A stretch of 64,000 nt of DNA from Cylindrotheca closterium (taxonomy: Eukaryota > Bacillariophyta > Bacillariophyceae > Bacillariales > Bacillariaceae). The stretch spans positions 74,113-138,112 of the forward strand of contig CAKOGP040001747.1 in NCBI GenBank assembly GCA_933822405.4, in the 5' to 3' direction. The position numbers were made by a program, and so were the translations under genes. This document shows positions 53,197 to 63,727 of this stretch, in pieces. The notes beneath the pieces are model-generated. The model was not told the origin of the DNA and searched no databases. It saw nothing but the letters and a program-made list of their open reading frames with translations. Positions within the stretch are counted from its first letter, which is position 1, and each line of letters starts with the position of its first letter.

Positions 53197-54072
53197 TTAG
53201 CTTCTTCTACAGCAATAACGAACGCACACTCCCATAAGCTTTGCTTGCATTATTACACAGCCCTTCAATATCGGTTGGAGCATGGTACAAATAATCTTGG
53301 CCACAATTGATAGCCCAGCAGATCCTCCAGGCAAGAAACTAATGAGATACCACAATAGTGCCATCAGCTGTACTGCAGATGCTGACATGACTAAAACATA
53401 GCCACGAGCTCCGCCTTTGGTAAATGTCAAGTACAGAGTTGCCATCATACTGCCAAGGTAAATCGTAGTGAAGAACATGCGGTCCGCTGTACACATACTC
53501 TTCAAATGTTCCATTGGACCCTTTAGAATTCCAAAGCTACCCATAAACATTAATGATCCACAAGTAAACGACAAGGCAAATTTTTGTGGCTTGACGGCCA
53601 TCATGGGGACACCCACGAAAAAGGCAAGTGCAAAGAAGAGTGCCGATAAAAAGAGCAATGCACAAAACACCTAAAGGAACAAAGTGAAGAATCGAGATTC
53701 ATCAGTGAGACTTGCGTTTCATTGGAATCGCGCAAGCAACCAATCATTCCAACTCTTTCCAACCAATTGCTTTCCAAAACTCCCGGTAGGTCCACCTCCA
53801 AGATACTATCAAAAGACTGACTGAGTAACTGACTCATGACTCACCTGAAATCGTTGTTGATATCCCATTCCTAAAATCTTTTTGGGCATTTGCGCTTCCA
53901 TACTCTGTTTCATATTTTCGAAACTGAAACCTTGTAGATTGGCTTGGATATCAATGCTTTCAAAATTCAAGGGAAGTCCCTCCTCCATGTTCATCAACCA
54001 CGAGCTACCGCTGGAGGACGTTCCATTTTCGCCCGCTTGCTGTTCTTCGTACCACTTTCCAAATCCCGACAT
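53197..54072 (-). CDS. SFT2-like vesicle transport protein
   Basis: Two exons (53845..54072 and 53197..53670, intron 53671..53844), 233 residues. The N-terminal 75 residues are polar with MEEGLPLNFESIDIQANL. Four hydrophobic segments then follow (FCALLFLSALFFALAFFVG, FALSFTCGSLMFMGSFGIL, RMFFTTIYLGSMMATLYLTF, YVLVMSASAVQLMALLWYLI). GPMEHLKSM between TM2 and TM3 matches the conserved turn of SFT2/GOT1. SFT2 acts in fusion of endosome-derived vesicles with the Golgi. Confidence 0.85.
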
Positions 54073-54389
54073 GCCTGATTTATGGTTTGATCGAAGGATC
54101 TTGAATGTGTGTTGTGTTATTGATTCTTCTTCTAGTAAAGTGTTGTGTTTGTGATTGAAGCTGCAGTGAGTGATCAACCTTCTTGTTACCGTGTTTAGTT
54201 TGAATGACCCTGTGCTTTTTGTGCTTTGTGAGTTGAAGAGGCTGAATAAGTACTTTTATTAATGGGAAGGACTGAGAAAGTACCTCACAGACCGACATTC
54301 TCAATTCTGATGCCTGAGATCCTCTTCTCTTCTCTCCTCAAGTAAACTACTGTAAAACATCATCCATCTGTAGGCTCCCCATCCTATTC
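54073..54389. other. Divergent intergenic region
   Basis: About 320 bases between two starts. TACTGTA at 54348, 42 bases before the PAS gene ATG. Confidence 0.5.
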
Positions 54390-55559
54390 ATGATGGACTC
54401 TTTGACCGGAGCGGCCAAGATTATTGCCAAAACGATTGATGCTGCTAGCGAACGAGCTGTCTTGGTTGCCGACGATGGGACTGTATTGTACCGGAATACC
54501 CCTGCCGACCACTTTCTCTTTCATCCCGATAATGGCAATGATGCTCACCTCATTACCGATTTTCTAGCGGCCATTCCAGAGGGTGCCGATTGGAGAATTT
54601 TGGAAAAGAGTCGCATCAAAATGAAAAAGGAAAATGGTCTGGTCACACGCAACGCACGTGATCTCCACTGGGTCAAATACGGCGAGGAAACGGGTGATGA
54701 CAAAGTCTTCCATGTGCTTTTCATTTGCAGTCGGCACGAACGCGTTCGTGAGATTGTCGACACAGCCTTTGATCCAGTCTTGACGATCAACGAGGAGGGG
54801 ATTATAAGAACTGCCAACGATGCTACTTGTAAACTATTCGGTTACGCCGTTGGAGAACTAGTTGGCCACAACATGAGCATCCTGTGTGGTGGTGGTCATG
54901 CGGCCAAGCACGACGAATATGTGCAACGGTACAAAGAGACGGGTGAGAAAAGGATCATTGGCAAACGGAGAGAAGTGATGGGTCGTAAGAAGGATGGAAC
55001 CGAATTCCCCTGCGACCTGGGTGTCCAGGAAATCAAGGACGTGTCGACCGGTCAACGATTCTTTTGTGGCTTCATGAAGGACTTGACACTGTTGAAGCAA
55101 CACGAAGCTGAAATACAGGAGCGACAAGCGTTGGCTCAGGGAATGATTAATGCCTCCATGGACAGTATGCTGGAAATTGATCAAGAGGGAATCATCCAGA
55201 TCACGAATGACGCAGCCTGTAATATGTTTGGATACAGCCGTGAGGAATTGATTGGCAGCAATATATCTTTACTGTGCGGAGGTGAGCACGGTGCGAAGCA
55301 TGATAAGTACATCAGCAGGTACTTGAAATCAGGTGACAAACGGATCATTGGAACCAAACGACAGGTCAAAGCGAGACGCAAAGACGGCAGTGAGGTAGAA
55401 GTGGAGTTGGTAGTTCAAGAAGTTGTGCTCACCACTTCCGGAAAGAAAGCTTTTTGCGGTTTCATTCGAGACTTGACACAGCAAAAGAAAGATAAAAGAG
55501 CCCTTCGAAAGCAACAGCAGCTCATTCATGGAAAATTCTTCGGTGAGGAGGACGCATGA
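54390..55559 (+). CDS. Tandem FixL-like PAS protein, no output domain
   Basis: 389 residues in one exon. A first, divergent PAS-like block (about 20-112) is followed by two clear PAS domains (about 116-245 and 246-375). Both have N.A...FGY...EL.G.N.S.L and then the FixL heme-pocket signature: HDEYVQRY...KRIIGKRRE with His174, Arg180, Arg194, and HDKYISRY...KRIIGTKRQ with His304, Arg310, Arg324. The spacings +6 and +20 from the His match the FixL proximal His and the two conserved Arg. The FixL ending G.RFF.GF.[KR]DLT is also there in both. No kinase, cyclase or DNA-binding domain is present, and the C-terminus is a short basic helix. A gas- or redox-sensing adaptor is the simplest reading. 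It is transcribed in the same direction as the cyclase-PDE gene 960 bases downstream. Confidence 0.85.
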   Translation: MMDSLTGAAKIIAKTIDAASERAVLVADDGTVLYRNTPADHFLFHPDNGNDAHLITDFLAAIPEGADWRILEKSRIKMKKENGLVTRNARDLHWVKYGEETGDDKVFHVLFICSRHERVREIVDTAFDPVLTINEEGIIRTANDATCKLFGYAVGELVGHNMSILCGGGHAAKHDEYVQRYKETGEKRIIGKRREVMGRKKDGTEFPCDLGVQEIKDVSTGQRFFCGFMKDLTLLKQHEAEIQERQALAQGMINASMDSMLEIDQEGIIQITNDAACNMFGYSREELIGSNISLLCGGEHGAKHDKYISRYLKSGDKRIIGTKRQVKARRKDGSEVEVELVVQEVVLTTSGKKAFCGFIRDLTQQKKDKRALRKQQQLIHGKFFGEEDA

Positions 55560-56519
55560 ACACAACAATGGAATGAAATTGGCTAGTGGTTAAACAGTAA
55601 TAGTATAGTGTTATTTGGTGTAAAATATTTAGCACTTATCCTAGTCTCAGTCCTATGTTTTAACATTCAAATGTTGATCAAATATTTTACCTGATTATTA
55701 TATATTCTTTTATCAAGTGTTGTCATTTATACCATATGTGTTGAAGAGGCTGAAAAAGTACCTTGTTGCATCTGACAGTGGCTAACGATGAGCTACTCTT
55801 CTAGTAGTACTGCAATTACCGTCCTGCTCTTACTCTCATTATTTTTCTTGTGAACAGAAACATGAAGACATGACGAGGAGAGATGATTTATCATATGATA
55901 GCTATCACAACGCGCTTTTGTGTCACCTACAATCTGGACGACGGAAGTTCAAGTTCTTTCATGTATGTTTCAGTTGAACTTGCATCCCATTAAAACAGCG
56001 TCGCCCTTTGTAAACTGCTGAAACTCCCGCAAAGAAGTGTGCCAGGTCAGTACAATGAAAGCAACCCTTTTGCTTCCGAACAAGAGATTCTCTTGTCCTG
56101 AGGAGAAAGTGTCGCGTGTGATAAAAGTCCTTAACTTGCGTAGGTGAAAATTTGGCCTCGGTCTTCATTCTTTCGAATTCGGCCTTAAGTGACGACTGAC
56201 GTAATCCGCGATGCACTTAATAGCCATAATCAAAAGGGCTTAATGTCCGATGTGTTGTCCAAAAGTTCCACATGGCTTCACTAACACCACCTCTAAAACT
56301 AGCTGCGTCAATCACAGAAGAGAAACGAAGTAAGCATTTGGCCTGTCTAATTCCACCTGTCTGCTTTCTCAGAGCTATTGGTAGAGCTGACAATACGCAA
56401 CAGTCAGTGGTTTGAACGAGGAAACGCTCACTCACTTACTACACGCACACGCACACACACACAAGTAACGAAGACTTTAACCACAACTACATCAGCAGTT
56501 TCAGCACATCATCAGCAAT
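55560..56519. other. Intergenic between the PAS gene and the cyclase-PDE gene
   Basis: 960 bases. On the minus strand 55959-56435 one frame is open for 158 codons but for a single TAA at 56217-56219. The second part has KGCFHCTDLAHFF. No homology recognised; it could be chance or a relic. Confidence 0.5.
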
Positions 56520-59500
56520 ATGGATAAACACATGGAAGCCATTCGACGGCTTCAGGCCCAAGCCATGGCCGTCGAACAGTCTGAAATGGAAAATGGGACA
56601 CTGGAACACAGCCACAGAAGTCAAGGAGGAGGAGGCGTCGAAGTGGACTTTACAGAAGCTGAGGGTTCTTTGGCCGAGGATCACACCGACCATTCGGGTG
56701 ACGACGACAATGAAACTGGAAGCGCCGCCGGAGCTTCCGTACAATCCGAAGCAATACGTCCAAAGAAACCATTTGAATTGGTCGAAAAGGAAACCAACAA
56801 CGTATTGTGCTTGAGATATATGATTCTAGTCCAAGTATTGCTCTTGTGCTGCTTCTTGGGATATGGGACCTTTGCCTTTGTGGGAAAAGCTGAAGAAAAC
56901 GACGACGACGGAAATTCCAGTTTGAATGTTATTCTGACGGCGGTCGTGGCGGTGGGATTTGTGATCCTATTGTGCACTTTCTTGGTTTATGATTTCATGG
57001 TGGAAAAGCGTCAAGACATTGTGGTCAGCATTGCCACCAAATCAACCGCCATTGTCGATGGACTCTTTCCGGCTCAAGTTCGTGACCGTATGATGAACGG
57101 GACTCCGGAAATGGCACCCAAGAATGACAACCAATCCGTGCCACCCGGAAGTGTTGCGGATTTGACCTCCCAAGCTGATGTCCTTAGCAACGGGAATGCT
57201 CTCGTTATTGAACCGGGCAAGCCCAAGAGCCAGAGTGCGAGAAGTTCGGAAAGTAAAAAGACGGAACTGGAAAACAAGAATCTTTCCGTGAAACAATTCT
57301 TGGCGGAAAATGGAATGTTTTCCGACACACGATCCACCCAGCCAATTGCCGATCTCTTTCCCAATACTACTGTCATCTTTGCGGATATTGCTGGATTCAC
57401 CGCTTGGAGTTCCCAACGCGATCCTCCTCAAGTCTTTACTTTGCTCGAGACGTTGTACCGAAGTTTCGACGAAGTGGCAGCCAAGCTCAAGGTCTTCAAG
57501 GTGGAAACCATTGGAGATTCCTACATGGCAGTCACGGGATTGCCCGTTCCGGACGAGAACCACGCGGTGCACATGGCACGCTTTGCCTACCAATGTTTGG
57601 TCCGGACCCGCAAAATGTGTGGCGATTTGGAGGCGCTCTTGGGTCCAGGAACCTCGGAATTGGGATTGCGGCTGGGTCTGCACAGTGGGGCCGTCACGGC
57701 GGGAGTCTTGCGCGGTGAAAAGTCTCGTTTCCAATTGTTTGGAGACACTGTGAATACGGTGAGTTTTTGTTTGATACCGTCGCTCCATTTCCATTTCATT
57801 TCTATTCGAATCAATCGCTCATCAATTATTTGTCATTTATTGTTTTACAATACTACTACTACTGTAGGCTTCCAGAATGGAGTCGACTGGAAAGAAGGGG
57901 CGCATTCAAGTATCCCAAGAAACTGCAGACTTGTTGCGCAACTCGGGCAAGTCTCATTGGTTGCGACCCAGAGAAGAATTAGTCAATGCCAAGGGTAAGG
58001 GAGAACTCAAGACCTTTTGGCTCGATCCGACTCGCAAGCGTGGACAAAAGAATGCACACAACAAGGCATACAGCAGCAATAATAACAGTGTGGTTCCCAA
58101 GATGGTACAGCCCGTTGTGCCACCGAAGAGTGCCAATGTGAAGGCTTCCGAGTCCAAGGAACAGGAACCACAAGCCTTTGATGAAAAGTCGGCCCGTCTC
58201 ATTGATTGGAATGTCGATGTCCTCTTGCACCATTTGGCGCGGGTCATTTCTTGTCGTAGCCGTTCGACGTCCAATGGATCCTTGGTGAATCATGCTGCAG
58301 AAGTTCCTACATTACCCGCGGTCATTGACGATGTGTCGGAAATTATTCCACTGCCTCCCTTTGATCCAGAAAACTCGAGATTCCGTCGCGTCCGACCCGA
58401 AGTGTCTACCTTGCAGCAAACCCGAGCGGACCTCCACGGATTTGTTTCGGCAATTGCTCTCATGTATCGGGATGTTCCCTTCCACAACTTGTACGTTATC
58501 TCTTTTGCTATTGTCGTGCGTTTCACATATTTTCCAAGATTGGGTCCCCTAGTACAGTAATTCTCACATGTTGTTTCTTGTTCATAGTGAACATGCTTCC
58601 CACGTGACTCTGTGCGCCAACAAATTGTTGACTCGATTGGTCAATTCGGACGAGTACGATTCCGAAGAGGAACTTCACAATGTCACGTATGGAATTTCCA
58701 GCGATCCATTGACCCATTTTGCCATTGTCTTTTCGGCGTTGATTCACGATGTGGATCATTCTGGTCTTCCCAATGCACAACTGGTCAAGGACCAGAAACC
58801 GGTTGCGATTCGATTCAACAACAAGAGTGTGGCGGAACAAAACTCGACACACATTGGTTGGGAACTATTGATGGACAAGCGATTTGAGAGACTCCGAAAG
58901 TGCATTTACCAAACAAATACCGAGCGTAAACGATTCCGACAATTGGTCATCAACTCGGTCATGGCCACTGATATTGCCGACCGCAAGGTGATTGCCCAGC
59001 GTAACTTGAAATGGGAACGGGCATTCCGCAAACCGACCAAGCCAGAGACTTCACCTGCTCAAATTTTAGAGTCCATGAACCGCAAGGCAACGGCTGTGAT
59101 TGAACATATCATGCAAGTTTCGGATGTGGCGCATACCATGCAACATTGGCATATTTACCGACGATGGAACGAGCGCCTATTCCAGGAAATGCACAATGCT
59201 TTTGCGGAGGGAAAGATTTCTGGCGATCCATCTAAAAATTGGTACCTTGGAGAAATTGGTTTCTTTGATCAATACTTGATTCCAATGGCAAACAAGCTCA
59301 AGGAGTGTGGTGTGTTTGGTGCTTCGGGACATGAATACGTCTCATATGTATTGAAGAATAAGAGGGATTGGGAAATGAAGGGACAACAAGCAGTGCAAGA
59401 GATGATTGTTCTATGTCAAGAGGTTGATGCATCGGATCGAAGCGATGATTTCGATGATTATGGATCAGACGAGGATTCCTACACCAGTGAAGAAGACGAG

Positions 59501-59521
59501 GTGGAATTCGTATCCGCTTAG
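56520..59521 (+). CDS. Membrane nucleotide cyclase fused to cyclic-nucleotide phosphodiesterase
   Basis: Three exons (56520..57758, 57868..58490, 58588..59521), 931 residues. Acidic N-terminus, two TM segments (about 100-124 and 136-160), a linker, then a class III cyclase: TTVIFADIAGFTAW (Asp289), KVETIGDSYMAV (Glu329, Asp333), LRLGLHSGAVTAGVL, FGDTVNTASRMES (Asn and Arg for the transition state). Glu in KVE favours GTP, but the partner position reads Gln in RFQLFGD where guanylate cyclases have Cys. The PDE part has FHNFEHASHV across a splice, HDVDHSG, VSDVAH. The family Gln that clamps the purine appears as Glu843 in GEIGFF. Cyclase-PDE fusions are known in diatoms. One polypeptide can thus make and destroy the messenger. 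Confidence 0.9.
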
Positions 59522-59741
59522 GGACTGGTTGTCATTGCCTGTTTAGATGGTTACAAATAGTGTGTAAAGATGCATATAAATATCCTCTTTGATCTGCATG
59601 AGCGTTGTATCGTATCGTATCACGTCTATCGTCAGGCCGTTGACTAGCTGGACTGTTCTGACTCATTGAAAGAAAACACGACAACGGATGACGATGACAT
59701 CAATGATCAGTGAGGAGTGAGGAATCCATTGTCTTTCAAAC

Positions 59742-60353
59742 ATGACTTCTTCATCAGCGGCAGCATTTCTCCAAGTTCGGAGTGTGGCACGGAGTCACCC
59801 AGGCTTCGGAATTGCGAGTGGAGATTTCGCAGCAAGTCTTTCGGCAATTGGAACAGAAGGAATTGAAACTTTGCCTGCAGAAGCTGCAACTGTATTCGAG
59901 CCCATTGCACCACCCACAGAAAGTTTGATTGGATTTGGAATTATTGCCATCCTTTGCGTTATCTTGTACAAGGTATGGTCAGAGCAAGTCGTTCCTGTCT
60001 CAAGGACCAAATTGGCAATAAGCAAAAGCCGAGGCGAAGTAAAGGAATATTTGGATGAGCTGAAAGCTTCAGAGGAAGAATTTGATGGAGTACCGTCGAA
60101 TTCAACAGAGATGCCACCAACAACAGTGGCAACAAAAGATGATAGAGGGTTTGAACGATGGCTCTTCACCGATTGGCTGATAGACAACAAATCAGAACGA
60201 CAAGCTGGGCGTCAAAAGGAACCCGCCCTTCCCATCCTGAAAAATGCTAAATGGAACTCTGGTGATAATCCAGTTCTAGCGGCTACAGCATTGCTTAGTA
60301 TGGGTCTGATTTTGTCTGCAGTTACAGAAAGAGTTGCATCATTCGGCCATTGA
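59742..60353 (+). CDS. Two-TM protein, probable plastid membrane; unknown function
   Basis: 203 residues in one exon. Short presequence-like N-terminus (ASGDFAASLSAIG), then TM1 (LIGFGIIAILCVILYKVW, about 63-80), a charged segment (SRGEVKEYLDELKASEE), the block FERWLFTDWLIDNKS and KEPALPILKNAKWNSGDNP, and TM2 (LAATALLSMGLILSAV). The FERWLFTDWL.....PALPFLK.AKWNSGDNP pattern is conserved in plastid proteins of diatoms and brown algae as far as I recall, but no function is assigned. A separate upstream signal-peptide exon cannot be excluded. Confidence 0.6.
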   Translation: MTSSSAAAFLQVRSVARSHPGFGIASGDFAASLSAIGTEGIETLPAEAATVFEPIAPPTESLIGFGIIAILCVILYKVWSEQVVPVSRTKLAISKSRGEVKEYLDELKASEEEFDGVPSNSTEMPPTTVATKDDRGFERWLFTDWLIDNKSERQAGRQKEPALPILKNAKWNSGDNPVLAATALLSMGLILSAVTERVASFGH

Positions 60354-61539
60354 AGTAGAGTGTAGCAAAATTTTTATGATAAATTGAATGTACGCTGTTG
60401 TATCCAAAGTCGATGTTTCGGAAGCCGATGGGCTACTGTAGGTGACAGTGCATCCTACCTCTGCATTTCAGAACACGGTGTTTCATTGCTTCTGTGCTTT
60501 GTTTTCGTAGACTTCTTAACCTAGCAGACGGGCAGACCTGGCAACTCCAAAACATTTCAGCATGCTTCATCATGGGAAGGATGAATGCAGCCTTTCGTTT
60601 GTTTGCTAGTCTCTGCAGTCTTCCCAATAACCGCAGCTCTCAAAGTGCCCTTGAAGTGAACATTTGTCAAGGGTTAGGCATGCAGTTCAAGTATTCATCC
60701 GCCACAACACAGTTTCTTCAGATTCCTACCACAGAGCAAAGGAAAGAGTGAGAATAATAAGTCGCAACCAAATAATTCTTGCAATGAAATAAATCATCAT
60801 TCAGCAGAGAATAGAGGACTCCGACAAATTCCGATCTATAAATCACTATCCCACTAAAGGGCTTGCCATGGGCCCAATCAACTTGCACTTCCAACCAGAG
60901 GATACACCCACCCAAGAAGCAGACTCAAGAAAGAACGACCCAATCCACTGTCCCTTTTGGACAGGCCTTTTGACCTATAATGAATCGACCGCTCTCCAAT
61001 CACTACTCCCTGAGCAACTGCACCCAATCGAAGGAGACAACGAGAATCAGGTAATCCATAGCATTCAGACGGCACTTCCTGAACGGGGGGATCTTCACGG
61101 TCCTTCTCGGAGCTGATGAATTAAAGTACTATCAATGGCAGAATTGGTTGATGGGATGTGGTCTCCTTTTGTTTACGCCGTTCATGCGGCTTTAGAATCA
61201 TAGTAAAATCTCAGAACCCAGTGCTTATGTCATTTGGCATTCATTGACGCACCCATCAACCATTAAAACTCCTGCAAAGATAGCCCAATACTCCTCAGTG
61301 GATACGAAACAACTCTTTCACGAATAACTTACTCTCGGTCAGGTTCATGTTGAACGTTCCTGGCACAGCACGTTCATCATTTTGTGTTGGTTTTGTAGTT
61401 TTGAAAATTATTGAGTGGATGTCATGTTGACGAGTGACGGCAAGACGTCGCAGAGTGTAGAAGGTGTACGAAAAGTAAAAAGATCAACACTACAGTACCT
61501 CATACTTTGACATGTTTTAACAATTAAGTGTCCATAGCA
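60354..61539. other. Convergent intergenic region
   Basis: 1.19 kb, no supported gene. An 82-codon frame at 60868-61116 (plus) has no recognisable domain. TACTGTA at 60434 and TACAGTA at 61491. Confidence 0.5.
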
Positions 61540-63375
61540 TCACGACCAGCGACTTCGCTTTGGAGGAGGCACACCACTATCAGCCACAGGACCAGATGGA
61601 CCATAATAACCTAATCCAGATTTATCCTTGAGATTTCGATGGGACCCATCAGGAAGACCTCCAGTTTCACCTCTCTTTTGAGACTTGTTCGTACGAGACC
61701 GATTCGCTAGAGATCGCAAATCATCCCCAACAGGTCGCTTCTCTCGCGTAAATTCCTGCACCAAAGTGTACGCAAAATCGGCATTCGAAGGGAGAAGCAA
61801 AGTGTAGGCAGATCCCGACTGTTGTTCCTTGGTGGACAATCGCCCAGCCCTTCCTATCCGGTGGACATGGGTATCCCAGTTCTTGGCAGGTTCAAAGTTG
61901 ATAACAGTACCAACCTGAGGGACATCCAATCCGCGCCCGGCAAGATCGGTGGCCACCAACAGCTTGACTTGTCCCTTGGTGAATGCTTTGAGTGCTGCCT
62001 TGCGGTCATGGCCATGTTTGTCTCCATGCAGTGTCACGGTTGGCACAACGGCCTGCAATTTTTGCCCCAAGGCTTCGCAGCCTTCTCGAGTTGCACAAAA
62101 TACCAGCGTGCGCCCCACATCACAAAACGTTGGCAGCATCTCCTTCAAGAATGCCTCCTTGGCTTGTGCATCTGGCAAACACATGACATGTTGCTCCACA
62201 TGTTCGGAGGATTGGCCCGTCCGGCCGACCGATATCCGAATAGGATCGTCCATCCATTCCCGACACATTCGTTCCAGTTTTTTTGTCAGTGTCGCCGATG
62301 TCAGGAGAGATTGTCGGTCGGGTCGAAGATTATCCAAGACTTGAGATACTTGAGGTGCAAATCCCAGTTGGAGCATCTTGTCCGCCTCATCCAGCACCAA
62401 AAAGGAAATATCTTGGAGCAGCCAATTCTGCTTATTCTTTTGTTGTGCACTCAAGACGTCGAGAAGCCGACCCGGCGTTGCCACCACCAAATGCGGCTTG
62501 TTCCTGATGAGAGCCTGCGATAGTTGATACCGTCCCATGTTACCGCCGGTAATCGCCAATGCTGAATAATGATGCAGATCTCGAAACATTGACTTCGCCA
62601 CCTTTTCTACTTGTGCTGCCAGTTCTCTGGTTGGCACCAACACTAGAGCCCGGCACTTTCGATTGTTTTCCTTCAAATGAGCCACCAATGGCCAAAGATA
62701 GGCCAAGGTCTTTCCGGATCCGGTATGTGACGTTATGATGGCGTCCTTTCCCCTCAAGGCAACTCCCAAGGTTTGAGACTGTACTAGCGTTGGATTCTGA
62801 TACCCATTGCTCCGAATCCATTCCATGATAGGATCCGGAACCACATCTCTCAATTCGGCAAAATCGTAGATCGGATCCATTGGAGGGTTGCAAGTAATGC
62901 TATTCTCTCGACGCCACATATCTCCTGCTGCATTCGACGAGTCATTTTCTGAAGGTATTATCGCCTTGTTAAAATCGGGATATTCCACAGAAGAATGCTT
63001 CACTTTGGTCAGTTGAATATCCACTTGACGACTTTGTTTGCCATCCAATGCCTTTTCAAAGGTGGCTTCCATGGCTGCCTTAGCTTCCATGGCAGCTTCT
63101 GTAGCAGCCGCATCCTCAGTCAACGCCGATGCAGATGGTTCTTGCCAATGGCTAGTGGCTTCCTCTTCATTTTCCACATCCAAACGTTCACTTTGGGTGG
63201 TCTGACCGGCGGTTTCTTGATCATGTTTGGCTTTGGTATTGATGTCTTGCATGTACGCATCTAATGGATCCACTTCATCTTCACCATTATCATCATTTCC
63301 TGCTAGATACGATGTCTTGGATTTGCGGTCTTGTTCTTCCTCCTCGTCGTCGTCATCATCATCGAACCACCCCAT
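61540..63375 (-). CDS. DEAD-box RNA helicase, DDX42-like
   Basis: 611 residues from ATG 63375; an in-frame upstream ATG at 63609 would add 78 residues but MGWFDDDDDDEEEE and DPLDAYM fit the acidic start of DDX42/DDX46-type helicases. Motifs in order: NPTLVQSQ (Q motif), SHTGSGKT (I), VPTREL (Ia), GG, ATPGRL (Ib), VLDEADKM (II), LTSATL (III), VFCATREG (IV), TDLAGRGLD (V), HRIGRAGR (VI). Motif I begins SH instead of the usual AQ. The C-terminus is Lys/Arg/Ser/Gly-rich (KSGLGYYGPSG). DDX42 helps form the spliceosome at the SF3b stage. I assign the orthology on N-terminus and length only. Confidence 0.85.
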   Translation of the reverse strand: MGWFDDDDDDEEEEQDRKSKTSYLAGNDDNGEDEVDPLDAYMQDINTKAKHDQETAGQTTQSERLDVENEEEATSHWQEPSASALTEDAAATEAAMEAKAAMEATFEKALDGKQSRQVDIQLTKVKHSSVEYPDFNKAIIPSENDSSNAAGDMWRRENSITCNPPMDPIYDFAELRDVVPDPIMEWIRSNGYQNPTLVQSQTLGVALRGKDAIITSHTGSGKTLAYLWPLVAHLKENNRKCRALVLVPTRELAAQVEKVAKSMFRDLHHYSALAITGGNMGRYQLSQALIRNKPHLVVATPGRLLDVLSAQQKNKQNWLLQDISFLVLDEADKMLQLGFAPQVSQVLDNLRPDRQSLLTSATLTKKLERMCREWMDDPIRISVGRTGQSSEHVEQHVMCLPDAQAKEAFLKEMLPTFCDVGRTLVFCATREGCEALGQKLQAVVPTVTLHGDKHGHDRKAALKAFTKGQVKLLVATDLAGRGLDVPQVGTVINFEPAKNWDTHVHRIGRAGRLSTKEQQSGSAYTLLLPSNADFAYTLVQEFTREKRPVGDDLRSLANRSRTNKSQKRGETGGLPDGSHRNLKDKSGLGYYGPSGPVADSGVPPPKRSRWS

Positions 63376-63727
63376 AATGGCATTCTCATCCGCCAGCTGC
63401 CATACAAAATAGTAAATCGTGATGGCTTGACAGTTTTTTGAAAATTCAAGAAGTTCTGAGTGACAGACAGACGCGCGGGGAAGAGAATTCTGAAAATTCT
63501 TCAGGAGAACAAACGTCATATAAAGGTGACAAACCGATACCAGTAGCAATGCAGGATGGTAGCTGTTTGTAATTAAATTGTGTAAGTAATATTCATCTTT
63601 GGTTAACATGTTATTCTCTTTCTTCTATGGGTATCTAATAGTGGCATCTAAAATTGTTCAAATCGTACAGGAGGAGTGGTGTATCATGATAGAGTATAGC
63701 GCATTGGTCATCATTGTATGTGTGTTT
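63376..63727. other. Intergenic upstream of the helicase gene
   Basis: About 350 bases; the in-frame extension of the helicase runs to 63609. Otherwise nothing recognised. Confidence 0.4.

Noticed and set aside
57042..57794. 250-codon minus-strand frame
   Set aside because: Antisense to the cyclase domain.
60868..61116. 82-codon frame GPINLHF...
   Set aside because: No recognised motif and no supporting signal.
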